Positions 55,407-64,000 of a stretch of DNA of 64,000 nucleotides are shown here, piece after piece. The DNA is taken from NCBI RefSeq assembly GCF_013283835.1, contig NZ_CP054052.1, positions 1,302,001 through 1,366,000 on the forward strand. The letters run 5' to 3'. Position 1 is the stretch's first letter, and each line of letters opens with the position of its first letter. A program made the position numbers and the translations under genes. This DNA comes from Poseidonibacter lekithochrous (GTDB lineage Bacteria > Campylobacterota > Campylobacteria > Campylobacterales > Arcobacteraceae). The notes under the pieces are model-generated. The model saw nothing but the letters and a program-made list of their open reading frames with translations. It was not told where the DNA came from and did no database searches.

Positions 55407-58400
55407 ATGAGAATTATAAATTTCTTAATAATATTTTTGTTTATGCTAAATACTTTATTTGCAGAAGAGAAAAAAATAAAGATAGCTATTGTAAAAGATA
55501 TGTTTCCATACTCATTTATTGATGATGGAGGCTTTGTTCATGGTATCTTTGTTGATTATTGGAAACAATGGGCTAAAAAAAACAATAAAGAAATAGAATT
55601 TCTTGCTTACTCAAAAGAAGACTCTATTACTGCTTTAGATGAAGAAAAAGTAGATATTCATTCTGGTTTATTTAAAGACATAAACTTATCTCAAAAATTA
55701 GATTTTATTAATATTGTATACCCCTCTCAATCTTTTGTATATTTTGATTCAAGGTTTATAAATAAAATAAAAAGTATTAATGATATTAAAAATAAAAACA
55801 TTGGATTACTTAAAAACAATAAATATGAAGCATATCTAAAAAAAAACTTTCCAAATACAAAAATAAAAAAATATGAAACTCACAAGAAATTATATAAAGC
55901 TTTAGATTTACATGAGATAGATTTATTTATTAATGATTCTTTAGAAGTATGGTTTCAACTAATAAATAATTACAACTTTAATAAAGTATCAAAATTAGAT
56001 GATTTTAAATTGCAAAATTGGTTTTATTGGGCAATTAAAAAAGATAATCTTAAATTAAAAGAAGTTCTAAAAAATAGCACAAAAGAGGTTTCTTTAAGTG
56101 AGATAATTGATATTGAAAAAAAATGGATTGTAGATGATTCTTTTAGATATTTTGAGAAAAAACAAAAAAGTGATTTTCTAAATGCTAAAGAGCGAGAATG
56201 GTTAAAAAATAATTCAAATCTTAGTTTAGCGGTTGTAAAAGATTGGGATAGATATAGTTCTATTTCATCTTTAGGTGTTGTGGAAGGATTCCATATTGAT
56301 TTGATTAATAAAATTAATAAAATTTTAAATAGTCAAATAAAAATAAAGGTTTTAGACACTTGGTCCAAAGCATATGATTCTGTTATCACAGGCGAAACAT
56401 CAGGAATCCCAGGGCTATCATGGTCTAAGAATAGAGAAGAAATTTTTAATTTCACACCTTCTTATTATTATAGCCCTTACTTTATTGTTACTAGAAAGAG
56501 TAATAGAACAATAAAAAGTTTAAAAGATTTTAATAGTCATAAAGTTGCAACCTTCGAGAATTCTATTACTAATCTTATAATTAAAAAAGATGCACCAAAT
56601 GCCAATATTATGCACATTAACAGTATAAAGGGAATTCTAAAAGGAATAAATGAAGGAATTGTAGATGTGGCATTACTTGAGAATGCTAAAGTTATTGATT
56701 TAAATAAATACAATTTAAAAATTATTGATTCTATTTACAGTAAATATAGTGAGTTATCAATTGGTACATTAAAAAAGAATGAAATATTTAGTTCTATTCT
56801 TTCTAAAGCAATAAATAAAATAAGCCCAGATGAACTCTATTCTTTAAAACAAAAATGGTTAAAAAATAAGAAGAATTTTTCAAAAGAAGAAGTTTCTTTT
56901 ATTAATAACTCTAAAACTCTAAAAGTAGGAGTTGAAGATTGGACTGCAATTATTGGAATGAAGAATAATAAGGTGGAAGGAATTGCTGGAGAGATTGTTA
57001 TGAAGGCTTTTTCTAATTCAGGCTTAAAGTTTGAGTATATAAGAGGCACTTGGGATGAGTTGTTGGACTCATTTAAAAAAGGTAATATTGATATTTTACC
57101 TACGACTTTATATACAAAACAAAGAGATAAATATGGTGATTTTTCAAAACAATACTTATCCCTAAAAAACTATATTTATGTGAGATCAGATAATAAAAGT
57201 GTTAAATCTTTAAGTGATTTAAATAATAAGAAAATTGCAATTCAAAAAGATTTTGCAACAATTACTTTAATAAAAGAGAAGTTTCCTAATATAAATATTA
57301 TTGAAACAAAAGATTTAGAGGAGTCTATTCAATTTGTTCTTAATAATGAAGTTGATGCCTTATTTGAAATTCAAGTCTCAGTAGAGAGTAAATTAAGAGA
57401 ATTTCTAATCACTAATTTAAAACCTATTTCTCAAAATAGTATTAAATCTAAGGGCTTACATATTTTTATGAAAGAAGATAAAGATCTATTAAAAAGTATT
57501 TTAAATAAATCTTTGGACACAGTATCAGAAGTAGAGCGAAATCAAATCATATCAAAATGGTTAAATAAAGTAAATGTAAAAAAAGAGATAAATATTGCAT
57601 TAACGACAGAAAAAGCTCCTTATGTTTTAAGTGAGAAATATATAAGAGGAATTGAATATGATTTACTTAAAAAAATATTTGATTTAAACTCAATCAAAAT
57701 TAATAGAGTAAGAAAATTCCTAACACCAAAGATGAATACAGTTTTATTGCAGAATAATGATTTAGATTTAGCAGTTAATGTTAAAGAGAATAAAAAAGAT
57801 GGACTATTCTATTCTAAGCCTTTTATAGAGTTTAAAAATATTATTGTTTCAAGAAAAAAGGATAATATCCAAATTAATAAAGTAAGTGATTTATACAATA
57901 AAAAAGTTATTGCATTTTCTAATGCTCATAAGTATTTAGGAAAAGAGTACTTCACTTTATTTAATCTACAAAATAGACCTAGAAACTATAAAGAGTACGT
58001 TTTTCAAGATTATCAAGTAAAAGAGTTTTTAAATAAGAAAGCAGATTTGATTATCTTAGATGAAAATATATTCAAATGGCATTTTAATAAATTATCAAAA
58101 GATAAACTATCTGAATATAATTTTAATTATCTTTTATCAAAACCAAATAAATATAAAGTTGCTTTTCATAATCGGAATTTAAGAGATTTATTTAATCAAA
58201 ATCTTAAAATAATTAAAGAAAATGGTGATTATAAAGAGATAGTTGAAAACTATATTGAAGGTTATATTGAATCAAAATTAAAAATAAACTTTTTAATATC
58301 TTCTTTAGTTAGTAAATCTATTTTTGATGATAATCATATTGATTTAGAAAAAATTCTTAGTATATTTACTTCTTTACCATATATTGAAAAAATCGAAGTT

Positions 58401-60755
58401 TTTAATAATAAAGATATGTTAATATCAGAAGATTTTGAAATTGAAAGTACTAAGTTTACTCAACAAGATAGTTACTATCTAACTAATGACTTACCTCAAA
58501 AAGTAGGTTATATAAAAGTATATTTTAATAATAAGCTTTTAAAAAAACATAAAGACAATCACTCTTTTATTCCTCAAATAGATATATTTAGCGATCTTAA
58601 TGCTTATGAATATATATTAAGTGTTTATAAAAGATTTGGTTATATAAATAAAAGAATTAATTTTGATACTGATGAACTTTCTTTTCTAGAAAAGAAGAGA
58701 GTTCTTAAATTTTCAAGCTCCCATTGGCAACCTTTATCTATAACAGAAAATGATAAACATGATGGTTTATTTTCTGATTATCTGAAATTAGTTGAAAAAA
58801 GAACAAACCTAAAGTTTGAATATGTCAAAAGTAAAAACTGGTTAGATGTATTAGAAAAGTTTAAGAACAAAGAAATTGACTTAATACCAGGTATTGGAAA
58901 TAAGGCATTTAGTTTTGAGAAAGCTTTTGTTACTAAACCTGTAACTTCTTTTAAATATGCAATTGTTTCAAATAAGAATGAAAACTTTATTGATGGATTA
59001 AAAGATCTAAAAGGTAGAACAGTTGCTGTTCCAAAAGGTTATAGTTCTTATAAATTATTAAAAAGTAGTAATTTAGATATAGATATTATTGAAACAAAAG
59101 ATGAAAAAGAAGCTTTAACTTTAGTTTCAAGAAAAGAAGCTGACGCCTTTGTTGGACATAGTGCAATAGCTATTTATAATATTAAAAACAACTTCCCAGA
59201 GTTAAAAATAGTTGGTTTAACTAATGTGAAATTTTTACATCATTTTTTAGTTCAAGAAGATTACCCAGAATTGCAAAGTATTTTAAATAAAGTTATTACA
59301 AGTATTTCACCAAAAGAAAAACAAGATATAAAATATAAGTGGATTCAAACAGAAGTTTCAACTGCTGTTGATTATTCGGTAATTTATACAATAATTATTA
59401 TCTTTTCTGTAATTTTATTAATTGTTTTAATTTTTACAAGAAAATTATCACAAGCAAAAAAAGAGATTGAATTAAAAAATAAAAAGATTGAAAATACCAT
59501 AGAAACACTAGTAAATACTAAAAATGAATTAATAGCAAAATCAAAAGATTTAGAAGAACAAAAAGAGGCTTTCGAAACACTATTTTATGATGCAACTGAT
59601 GGTCTGAGCTTATTAAAAGATGGAAAGTTTATTGATTGTAATAATGCTGCTTTAAATATTTTAGAGTATAAAGATAAAGAGAAATTCTTAAATCTTGAGC
59701 CCCATGAATTATCACCAGAATATCAACCAGATGGCGAAAAATCAGAGTTTAAAGCTAAAAAACTAATCGAAGAGTGTTTAGAAATTGGTTCAAATAGATT
59801 TGAATGGATTCATCTAAAATCAACTGGTGAAGAAGTTTGGATATCTATACTTCTTACAAAAATTATATTAAATCATGAAACTATGCTTCATGTAGTATGG
59901 AGAGATATTTCTGATAAAAAAATACTTGAAAAACAAATTTTAGATAGAAACAATGAATTAGAAGATGCTAATAATGAACTAGAAATTTCTATTGATAACT
60001 TACAGCAAACACAAGAGCAATTAATTGAATCAGAAAAGATGGCAAGTCTTGGTGCTTTAGTAGCTGGTGTTGCACATGAAATCAATACTCCAATTGGTAT
60101 TGGTTTAACAGGAGCTAGTCATTTCCTAGAAATTTCTAATAAAATAAAAAAATTGTATAAAAATGATAAAATGACTCAGGAAAGTTTTGAAGACTTTTTA
60201 AATACATCAGACGAACTTGCTATTTTAATTAACTCAAATTTGAAAAAAGCGGCAAATTTAGTTAAAAGTTTCAAACAAGTTGCAGTTGATCAAACTAGTG
60301 AAGAAAAAAGAGAATTCTTATTACGTACATATATTGAAGAGATATTAGCAAGTATTCACAGTGTAACAAAAAAGACAAAACTGGATATTTTTATTTCTTG
60401 TGATGATGATATTAAAATAAATAGTTTTCCAGGAGCCATTTCTCAAGTATTAACAAATTTAATTATGAATTCAATTATTCATGGATATGAAAAAAGAGAA
60501 AAAGGTCTTTTATCTATTTATGTAACTAAAGAAGATAATCATATTAAGATACTTTATAAAGACGATGGAAGAGGAATCAAAGAAGAAAATATATCCAAAG
60601 TATTTAACCCATTTTTTACTACAAATAGAGAAAATGGTGGTAGTGGATTAGGCTTAAATATTATATATAATATTGTTACTACAAAACTAAATGGAAAAAT
60701 AACTTGTGAAAATAAAACAAAAGGTGTTGAGTTTATTATAACTTTTGAAGTATAA
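55407..60755 (+). CDS. Giant histidine kinase with five SBP_bac_3 sensor modules
   Basis: A 1782-residue membrane kinase, by far the largest gene here. A signal peptide (1-19) leads to consecutive solute-binding (Venus-flytrap) modules at about 22-250, 261-490, 491-722, 727-950 and 1091-1315. Most end in an alpha-helical KKWI, KQKWL, SKWL or KYKWI element, the usual module end. Modules 1-3 and 5 are clear (for example KVGVEDW, DILPTTLYTKQRDKYG, IDLIPGIG). Module 4 is more diverged, and a non-SBP linker of about 130 residues follows it. A helix (1325-1345), coiled coil, PAS (about 1388-1504), GVAHEINTPIGIG near 1555 and the ATPase domain complete it. From the H box on it is nearly the same as the NIT kinase. 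Partner: the HD-GYP protein 21 bases downstream. Confidence 0.93.
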   Translation: MRIINFLIIFLFMLNTLFAEEKKIKIAIVKDMFPYSFIDDGGFVHGIFVDYWKQWAKKNNKEIEFLAYSKEDSITALDEEKVDIHSGLFKDINLSQKLDFINIVYPSQSFVYFDSRFINKIKSINDIKNKNIGLLKNNKYEAYLKKNFPNTKIKKYETHKKLYKALDLHEIDLFINDSLEVWFQLINNYNFNKVSKLDDFKLQNWFYWAIKKDNLKLKEVLKNSTKEVSLSEIIDIEKKWIVDDSFRYFEKKQKSDFLNAKEREWLKNNSNLSLAVVKDWDRYSSISSLGVVEGFHIDLINKINKILNSQIKIKVLDTWSKAYDSVITGETSGIPGLSWSKNREEIFNFTPSYYYSPYFIVTRKSNRTIKSLKDFNSHKVATFENSITNLIIKKDAPNANIMHINSIKGILKGINEGIVDVALLENAKVIDLNKYNLKIIDSIYSKYSELSIGTLKKNEIFSSILSKAINKISPDELYSLKQKWLKNKKNFSKEEVSFINNSKTLKVGVEDWTAIIGMKNNKVEGIAGEIVMKAFSNSGLKFEYIRGTWDELLDSFKKGNIDILPTTLYTKQRDKYGDFSKQYLSLKNYIYVRSDNKSVKSLSDLNNKKIAIQKDFATITLIKEKFPNINIIETKDLEESIQFVLNNEVDALFEIQVSVESKLREFLITNLKPISQNSIKSKGLHIFMKEDKDLLKSILNKSLDTVSEVERNQIISKWLNKVNVKKEINIALTTEKAPYVLSEKYIRGIEYDLLKKIFDLNSIKINRVRKFLTPKMNTVLLQNNDLDLAVNVKENKKDGLFYSKPFIEFKNIIVSRKKDNIQINKVSDLYNKKVIAFSNAHKYLGKEYFTLFNLQNRPRNYKEYVFQDYQVKEFLNKKADLIILDENIFKWHFNKLSKDKLSEYNFNYLLSKPNKYKVAFHNRNLRDLFNQNLKIIKENGDYKEIVENYIEGYIESKLKINFLISSLVSKSIFDDNHIDLEKILSIFTSLPYIEKIEVFNNKDMLISEDFEIESTKFTQQDSYYLTNDLPQKVGYIKVYFNNKLLKKHKDNHSFIPQIDIFSDLNAYEYILSVYKRFGYINKRINFDTDELSFLEKKRVLKFSSSHWQPLSITENDKHDGLFSDYLKLVEKRTNLKFEYVKSKNWLDVLEKFKNKEIDLIPGIGNKAFSFEKAFVTKPVTSFKYAIVSNKNENFIDGLKDLKGRTVAVPKGYSSYKLLKSSNLDIDIIETKDEKEALTLVSRKEADAFVGHSAIAIYNIKNNFPELKIVGLTNVKFLHHFLVQEDYPELQSILNKVITSISPKEKQDIKYKWIQTEVSTAVDYSVIYTIIIIFSVILLIVLIFTRKLSQAKKEIELKNKKIENTIETLVNTKNELIAKSKDLEEQKEAFETLFYDATDGLSLLKDGKFIDCNNAALNILEYKDKEKFLNLEPHELSPEYQPDGEKSEFKAKKLIEECLEIGSNRFEWIHLKSTGEEVWISILLTKIILNHETMLHVVWRDISDKKILEKQILDRNNELEDANNELEISIDNLQQTQEQLIESEKMASLGALVAGVAHEINTPIGIGLTGASHFLEISNKIKKLYKNDKMTQESFEDFLNTSDELAILINSNLKKAANLVKSFKQVAVDQTSEEKREFLLRTYIEEILASIHSVTKKTKLDIFISCDDDIKINSFPGAISQVLTNLIMNSIIHGYEKREKGLLSIYVTKEDNHIKILYKDDGRGIKEENISKVFNPFFTTNRENGGSGLGLNIIYNIVTTKLNGKITCENKTKGVEFIITFEV

Positions 60756-60776
60756 TAAGACTAATAGGAATTAATT

Positions 60777-62276
60777 ATGGGAAAATTAAATTTTTACAAA
60801 GCTAATAAAGAAGTTGAAGAGAGCCATGAGACATGGAAGATCTTAATCGCTGACGATGAAGATGATGTTCACTCTCTAACTAAAACAGTATTAAAAAACT
60901 TTGTATATAAAAATAAAAAATTAGAATTTATCAGCACCTATAATGGGGAAGATACAATAAATGCAGTAAAAAATAATGATGATATTGTGCTTATTCTTCT
61001 TGATGTAATTATGGAAAATGATGATACAGGTTTGCAAGTAGTAAAAACAATTAGAGAAGAGTTGAAAAATCAATTTATACAGATTGTTCTTCGTACTGGA
61101 CAAGCAGGATTAGTTCCTGAAACAGAAGTTGTAATGAATTATGCAATTAACGATTATAAAGAAAAAACAGAATTAACTTCAAAAAAACTAATAACTACTA
61201 TTGTTTCTTCTATTAGATCTTATGAAAATATTACAGAGCTTGAAGAGAGTAAATCAAAAATAGAATTACTAAACTATGATTTAAATAAGTTAGTTAATTC
61301 ATTAGATAAGAATGTAATTACATGTAAAGTTAACAAAATAGGAAAACTAATTTATGTTAGTAGAGCTTTTTGTAAAGCTTTTGGATATGAAGAAGATGAA
61401 TTATTAGGACATTCAACTACTTCATTAATCCATGCAACTTTTGATAAAGATAAATTTGAAGAAATTAAACTTGCATATAGAGAATATAAACCTTGGCATG
61501 GGGAAGTGAAGTTTCAAACTAAAAATGGACAAACACTTTGGGCTTATGTTAGAAGAGAAGTAGAGTTAGATGGAAATGGAAACTTCTTAAATTATACAGT
61601 TATCTCACAAGATATTACTGCTCAAAAAGATATGCAAGAAGCAAAAAATGAAATAGAACTTTTAAATGAAGAGATTATTGATACACAAAAAGAAGTTGTA
61701 TTTAGATTAGGTGCTATTGCTGAAGCTAGAAGTAAAGAAACAGGAATGCATGTAAAAAGAGTTGCAGAGTATTCAAAGCTTTTAGCTAGATATTATGGAT
61801 TATCTAGTGAAGAGTGTGAAATTGTAAAACTTGCAAGTCCAATGCATGATATTGGAAAAGTGGCAATTCCTGATAATATATTAAATAAACCAGGAAAGTT
61901 TACACCTGAAGAGTTTGAAATTATGAAGACACATGCTCAAATTGGTTATGAGATGTTAAAAACTTCTAATAAGACAATTTTAAAAGCAGCAGCAATTATT
62001 GCCCACCAACATCAAGAGAAGTTTGATGGTTCAGGTTATCCTCAAGAGTTAAAGGGTGATGGAATTCATATTTATGGACGAATTACAGCTTTAGCTGATG
62101 TATTTGATGCATTAGGTAGTGATAGAGTTTATAAAAAAGCATGGGAAGATGAAGAAATCTTTGATTATTTTAAAGCGCAAAGAGATAAACATTTTGATCC
62201 AATTTTAGTAGATATCTTCTTTAAAAACTTAGATGAATTCCTAATTATTAGAGATAAATTCAAAGATACCTTATAA
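60777..62276 (+). CDS. REC-PAS-HD-GYP response regulator (second copy)
   Basis: A 499-residue paralogue of the protein at 53888, with the same order: receiver (IADDEDDVH, D in LLDVIMENDD), PAS (about 170-290; FCKAFGYEEDELLGHS) and HD-GYP (MHDIGKVAIPD near 358, HQEKFDGSGYP). The receiver and HD-GYP parts are almost identical between copies, while the PAS domain differs strongly (HSTTSLIHATFDKDKF instead of HSLLKSSN). Expected to degrade c-di-GMP on command of the five-module kinase upstream. The final DTL stop is followed by a weak A/T hairpin. Confidence 0.92.
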   Translation: MGKLNFYKANKEVEESHETWKILIADDEDDVHSLTKTVLKNFVYKNKKLEFISTYNGEDTINAVKNNDDIVLILLDVIMENDDTGLQVVKTIREELKNQFIQIVLRTGQAGLVPETEVVMNYAINDYKEKTELTSKKLITTIVSSIRSYENITELEESKSKIELLNYDLNKLVNSLDKNVITCKVNKIGKLIYVSRAFCKAFGYEEDELLGHSTTSLIHATFDKDKFEEIKLAYREYKPWHGEVKFQTKNGQTLWAYVRREVELDGNGNFLNYTVISQDITAQKDMQEAKNEIELLNEEIIDTQKEVVFRLGAIAEARSKETGMHVKRVAEYSKLLARYYGLSSEECEIVKLASPMHDIGKVAIPDNILNKPGKFTPEEFEIMKTHAQIGYEMLKTSNKTILKAAAIIAHQHQEKFDGSGYPQELKGDGIHIYGRITALADVFDALGSDRVYKKAWEDEEIFDYFKAQRDKHFDPILVDIFFKNLDEFLIIRDKFKDTL

Positions 62277-62354
62277 TTGTAAAAAAATTTTTACTATTAT
62301 TAAGAGGTATTTTATACAAGATATATTAATATTCCATTATAAATTAGCATATAG

Positions 62355-62369
62355 ACCTAAGGTTTAGGT
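62355..62369. promoter_or_regulatory. Palindrome ACCTA-N5-TAGGT in the selenate-transporter promoter
   Basis: ACCTAA and TTAGGT around GGT; it shares the ACCTA-N5-TAGGT frame with the site beside selD at 51586. It covers the -35 position relative to the -10-like TATGAT at 62381, as expected for an operator. Confidence 0.5.
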
Positions 62370-62380
62370 TGGACATAAAG

Positions 62381-62386
62381 TATGAT
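62381..62386 (+). promoter_or_regulatory. Possible -10 hexamer of the transporter operon
   Basis: TATGAT 59 bases before the ATG at 62445 and 12 bases after the palindrome. Confidence 0.4.
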
Positions 62387-62444
62387 TTATCTACATTATT
62401 AACTTTATTTCTTCATTATTGCTTCAAAAAATTTGAGGTTTTTT

Positions 62445-63290
62445 ATGAAAAAAATTCTTTTCACACTATTTGTACTTTCACAAGTACTGTTTTCACAAAC
62501 ATTTACATTTACTGCAATTCCAGATCAAGATGAAACTAAATTAAAAGAGAGATTCTCTAAGTTAGCTGTTTATCTTACTAAAGAATTAGGTGTTGACGTT
62601 AAGTTCGTTCCAGTTAAGTCATACTCTGCATCAGTTGCAGCATTTAGAAACAACCAAGTTCAATTAGCATGGTTTGGTGGATTTTCAGGTGTTAAAGCTA
62701 GAAAATTAGTTAAAGACTCACAAGCAATTGCACAAGGTGTTGAAGATCCAAACTTCTACTCTTATATTATTGCTCATAAAAGTACAGGAATTAACAAAGC
62801 AGAAAAATTATCTGATGCAGTAAAAGGTAAAACTTTTACATTTGGTTCAAAAGGTTCTACTTCTGGTAGATTAATGCCTGAGTATTATATTAGAGAAACT
62901 TTTAATGCTTCTCCAAATGATGTATTTAAAAAAGTTGGTTTTTCAGGAAATCACTCTAAAACAATCTCTTTAGTTCAAAGTGGTGCTTATGAATTAGGTG
63001 CTGTTAACTATAAAGTATGGGATAGAGAATTAAAAGCTGGAAATATTGATACTTCTAAAGTAAAAGTTATTTACAGAACTCCTGATTACTATGATTACAA
63101 CTTTACAATTAGATCTGACGTTGATAAAAACTATGGTGCTGGATTTATTAAAAAAGTACAAAATGCTATCTTAAAACTTGAAGACAAAGAGATTTTAAAT
63201 GCTTTCCCAAGAGCTAAGTTTGTTGAAGCAAAAAACTCTGATTATGACAAAGTTTATGAAACTGCTAAAAAAATTGGATTAATTGACTAA
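62445..63290 (+). CDS. PhnD-like ABC substrate-binding protein, putative selenate family
   Basis: Periplasmic binding protein of 281 aa with a signal peptide (1-18, ending LFSQ). The pattern FTAIPDQDETKLKERF, YLTKELGVDVKFVPVKSYSASVAAF, QLAWFGGFSGVKARK and AIAQGVEDPNFYSY is, from memory, that of the family annotated as putative selenate ABC transporter substrate-binding protein, a branch of the phosphonate/phosphite (PhnD) group often found with selD. I chose the ATG at 62445 because GAGG lies 6 bases before it; a TTG 12 bases upstream overlaps that site. Phosphite or phosphonate remain alternatives, but the local selABCD genes favour selenium. It overlaps the ATPase gene by one base. Confidence 0.85.
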   Translation: MKKILFTLFVLSQVLFSQTFTFTAIPDQDETKLKERFSKLAVYLTKELGVDVKFVPVKSYSASVAAFRNNQVQLAWFGGFSGVKARKLVKDSQAIAQGVEDPNFYSYIIAHKSTGINKAEKLSDAVKGKTFTFGSKGSTSGRLMPEYYIRETFNASPNDVFKKVGFSGNHSKTISLVQSGAYELGAVNYKVWDRELKAGNIDTSKVKVIYRTPDYYDYNFTIRSDVDKNYGAGFIKKVQNAILKLEDKEILNAFPRAKFVEAKNSDYDKVYETAKKIGLID

Positions 63291-63949
63291 TGATTTTTAA
63301 TTTAGAAAATGAAACAATCTCATACGAGAACAATAAAGTTTTAGATTCTATTAACTTATCAATCAAGAAGGGCGAAAAAATTGCTCTTCTTGGGTCAAGT
63401 GGTAGTGGGAAATCTACATTACTTAAAAGATTATATGAATTAAAAAGCGAAGAGGTATCTTATTTACCTCAAGATTTAGGTTTAGTAAATAATCTTTCTT
63501 CATATCACAATATCTATACTTCTAAACTTCAAAATAATTCAACGATTTATAATTTAGTAAATCTAATAAAACCATTTAAAAAAGAGTTAAATGAAGTTAC
63601 AAAGATTTTAAAAGAGCTTGAAATAGATGATAAGCTTTTAACAAAGTCTTTTAACTTATCAGGTGGACAAAAACAAAGAGTTTCAATTGCAAAATCAATC
63701 TACTCAGGTAAAAATATACTTTTAGCAGATGAACCAATTTCTGCATTAGATGAGTATATTTGTAAAAAGTCTATTGATATTATGCATAATTCTTTTGATA
63801 CTATTATTTGTGCAATGCACAATGTAGATTTAGCACTAGAGTCTTTCTCTAGAGTTATTGGTATTAAAAATGGAGAAATATTACTTGATAAACAAACTTG
63901 TGACATTACTAAAGATGATGTGAGTAGGCTTTATTATGTTACTACTTAA
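63290..63949 (+). CDS. ABC transporter ATP-binding protein, putative selenate/phosphonate type
   Basis: ATPase subunit, 219 aa. Walker A is LLGSSGSGKSTLL, the signature is NLSGGQKQRVSIAKS, Walker B is ILLADEPISALDE, and the switch histidine lies in CAMHNVD. The N terminus (NETISYENNKVLDSINLSIKKGEK) is PhnC-like; the protein is a little shorter than PhnC. Coupled by TAATG to the binding protein and overlapping the permease gene by 14 bases. Confidence 0.92.
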   Translation: MIFNLENETISYENNKVLDSINLSIKKGEKIALLGSSGSGKSTLLKRLYELKSEEVSYLPQDLGLVNNLSSYHNIYTSKLQNNSTIYNLVNLIKPFKKELNEVTKILKELEIDDKLLTKSFNLSGGQKQRVSIAKSIYSGKNILLADEPISALDEYICKKSIDIMHNSFDTIICAMHNVDLALESFSRVIGIKNGEILLDKQTCDITKDDVSRLYYVTT

Positions 63950-64000
63950 CAGTTCAAAAGAGTTAAATGTAAGTTTAATTTTTATTGCTGTTTTTATCTT
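63936..64000 (+). CDS. ABC transporter permease, 5' end only
   Basis: The window ends inside this gene. The ATG lies within the end of the ATPase gene, and the 21 visible residues (MLLLNSSKELNV, then a hydrophobic SLIFIAVFI) look like the first membrane helix of a PhnE-like permease. The call rests mainly on operon position. Confidence 0.6.
   Translation, partial: MLLLNSSKELNVSLIFIAVFI

Noticed and set aside
1-64000. CRISPR arrays, prophage, insertion sequences, toxin-antitoxin pairs
   Set aside because: Looked for on both strands; no regularly spaced repeats, transposase, phage structural genes or typical small toxin pairs were seen.

Overview
The window is strongly AT-rich. Its protein families point to the Campylobacterota, most likely the Arcobacter group: Cache-type sensors, many histidine kinases with an HQWRQPL phosphoacceptor box, E. 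coli-like RibA, and a complete selenocysteine system whose SelD itself carries selenocysteine. I see no rRNA, CRISPR array, insertion sequence, integrase or prophage. This looks like core chromosome that is unusually rich in signal transduction, with nine sensor kinases and at least six proteins of c-di-GMP metabolism.

Layout. 21-5391: TonB receptor, a divergent response regulator/HisKA_2 kinase pair with Fur-like palindromes between them, then ribA. 5399-14174 (minus): zinc-ribbon protein, chemoreceptor, pdxH, a PAS/degenerate-GGDEF/EAL protein, and an HD phosphohydrolase overlapping a PIN-PhoH ATPase. 14316-21315 (plus): a PAS kinase, then a tight five-gene operon (receiver, CheC-like protein, PAS/GGDEF/EAL, OmpR-type regulator, four-CBS kinase). 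21344-25243: hexapeptide acetyltransferase and TagD-like nucleotidyltransferase, a two-receiver diguanylate cyclase, YitT, and an FMN reductase. 25423-35157: a double-Cache kinase, then a minus-strand operon of REC-HD-GYP and two large hybrid kinases, one with a haem c-type CxxCH sensor. 35393-35778: tRNA-Gln, Tyr, Phe and Leu. 36115-45986 (minus): unknown proteins including a lipoprotein/TIM-barrel-like pair, part of a polar amino acid ABC transporter, a UvrD-like helicase, and a kinase with two solute-binding domains.

46084-64000 is the selenium section. selA-selB run on the minus strand with tRNA-Sec (selC) divergent from selA. Two unknown small genes follow, then selD, whose true start lies upstream of an in-frame UGA. 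Two consecutive kinase + REC-PAS-HD-GYP cassettes come next; they have almost the same kinase and output proteins but different sensors (a NIT domain versus five tandem SBP_bac_3 modules). The window ends in a PhnD-like ABC transporter of the putative selenate family. The sequence ACCTA-N5-TAGGT occurs both between selD and the first cassette and in the promoter region of this transporter, so the section may be one selenium uptake, incorporation and signalling neighbourhood. The link between the kinases and selenium is inference.

Taken together, the genes suggest a motile, metabolically flexible bacterium. It would read iron, energy state, redox or haem, small organic ligands and perhaps oxyanions, and send much of this into c-di-GMP turnover: one clearly intact GGEEF cyclase, two EAL proteins with degenerate GGDEF, and three HD-GYP proteins. 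Domain positions in the entries are estimates made by eye.
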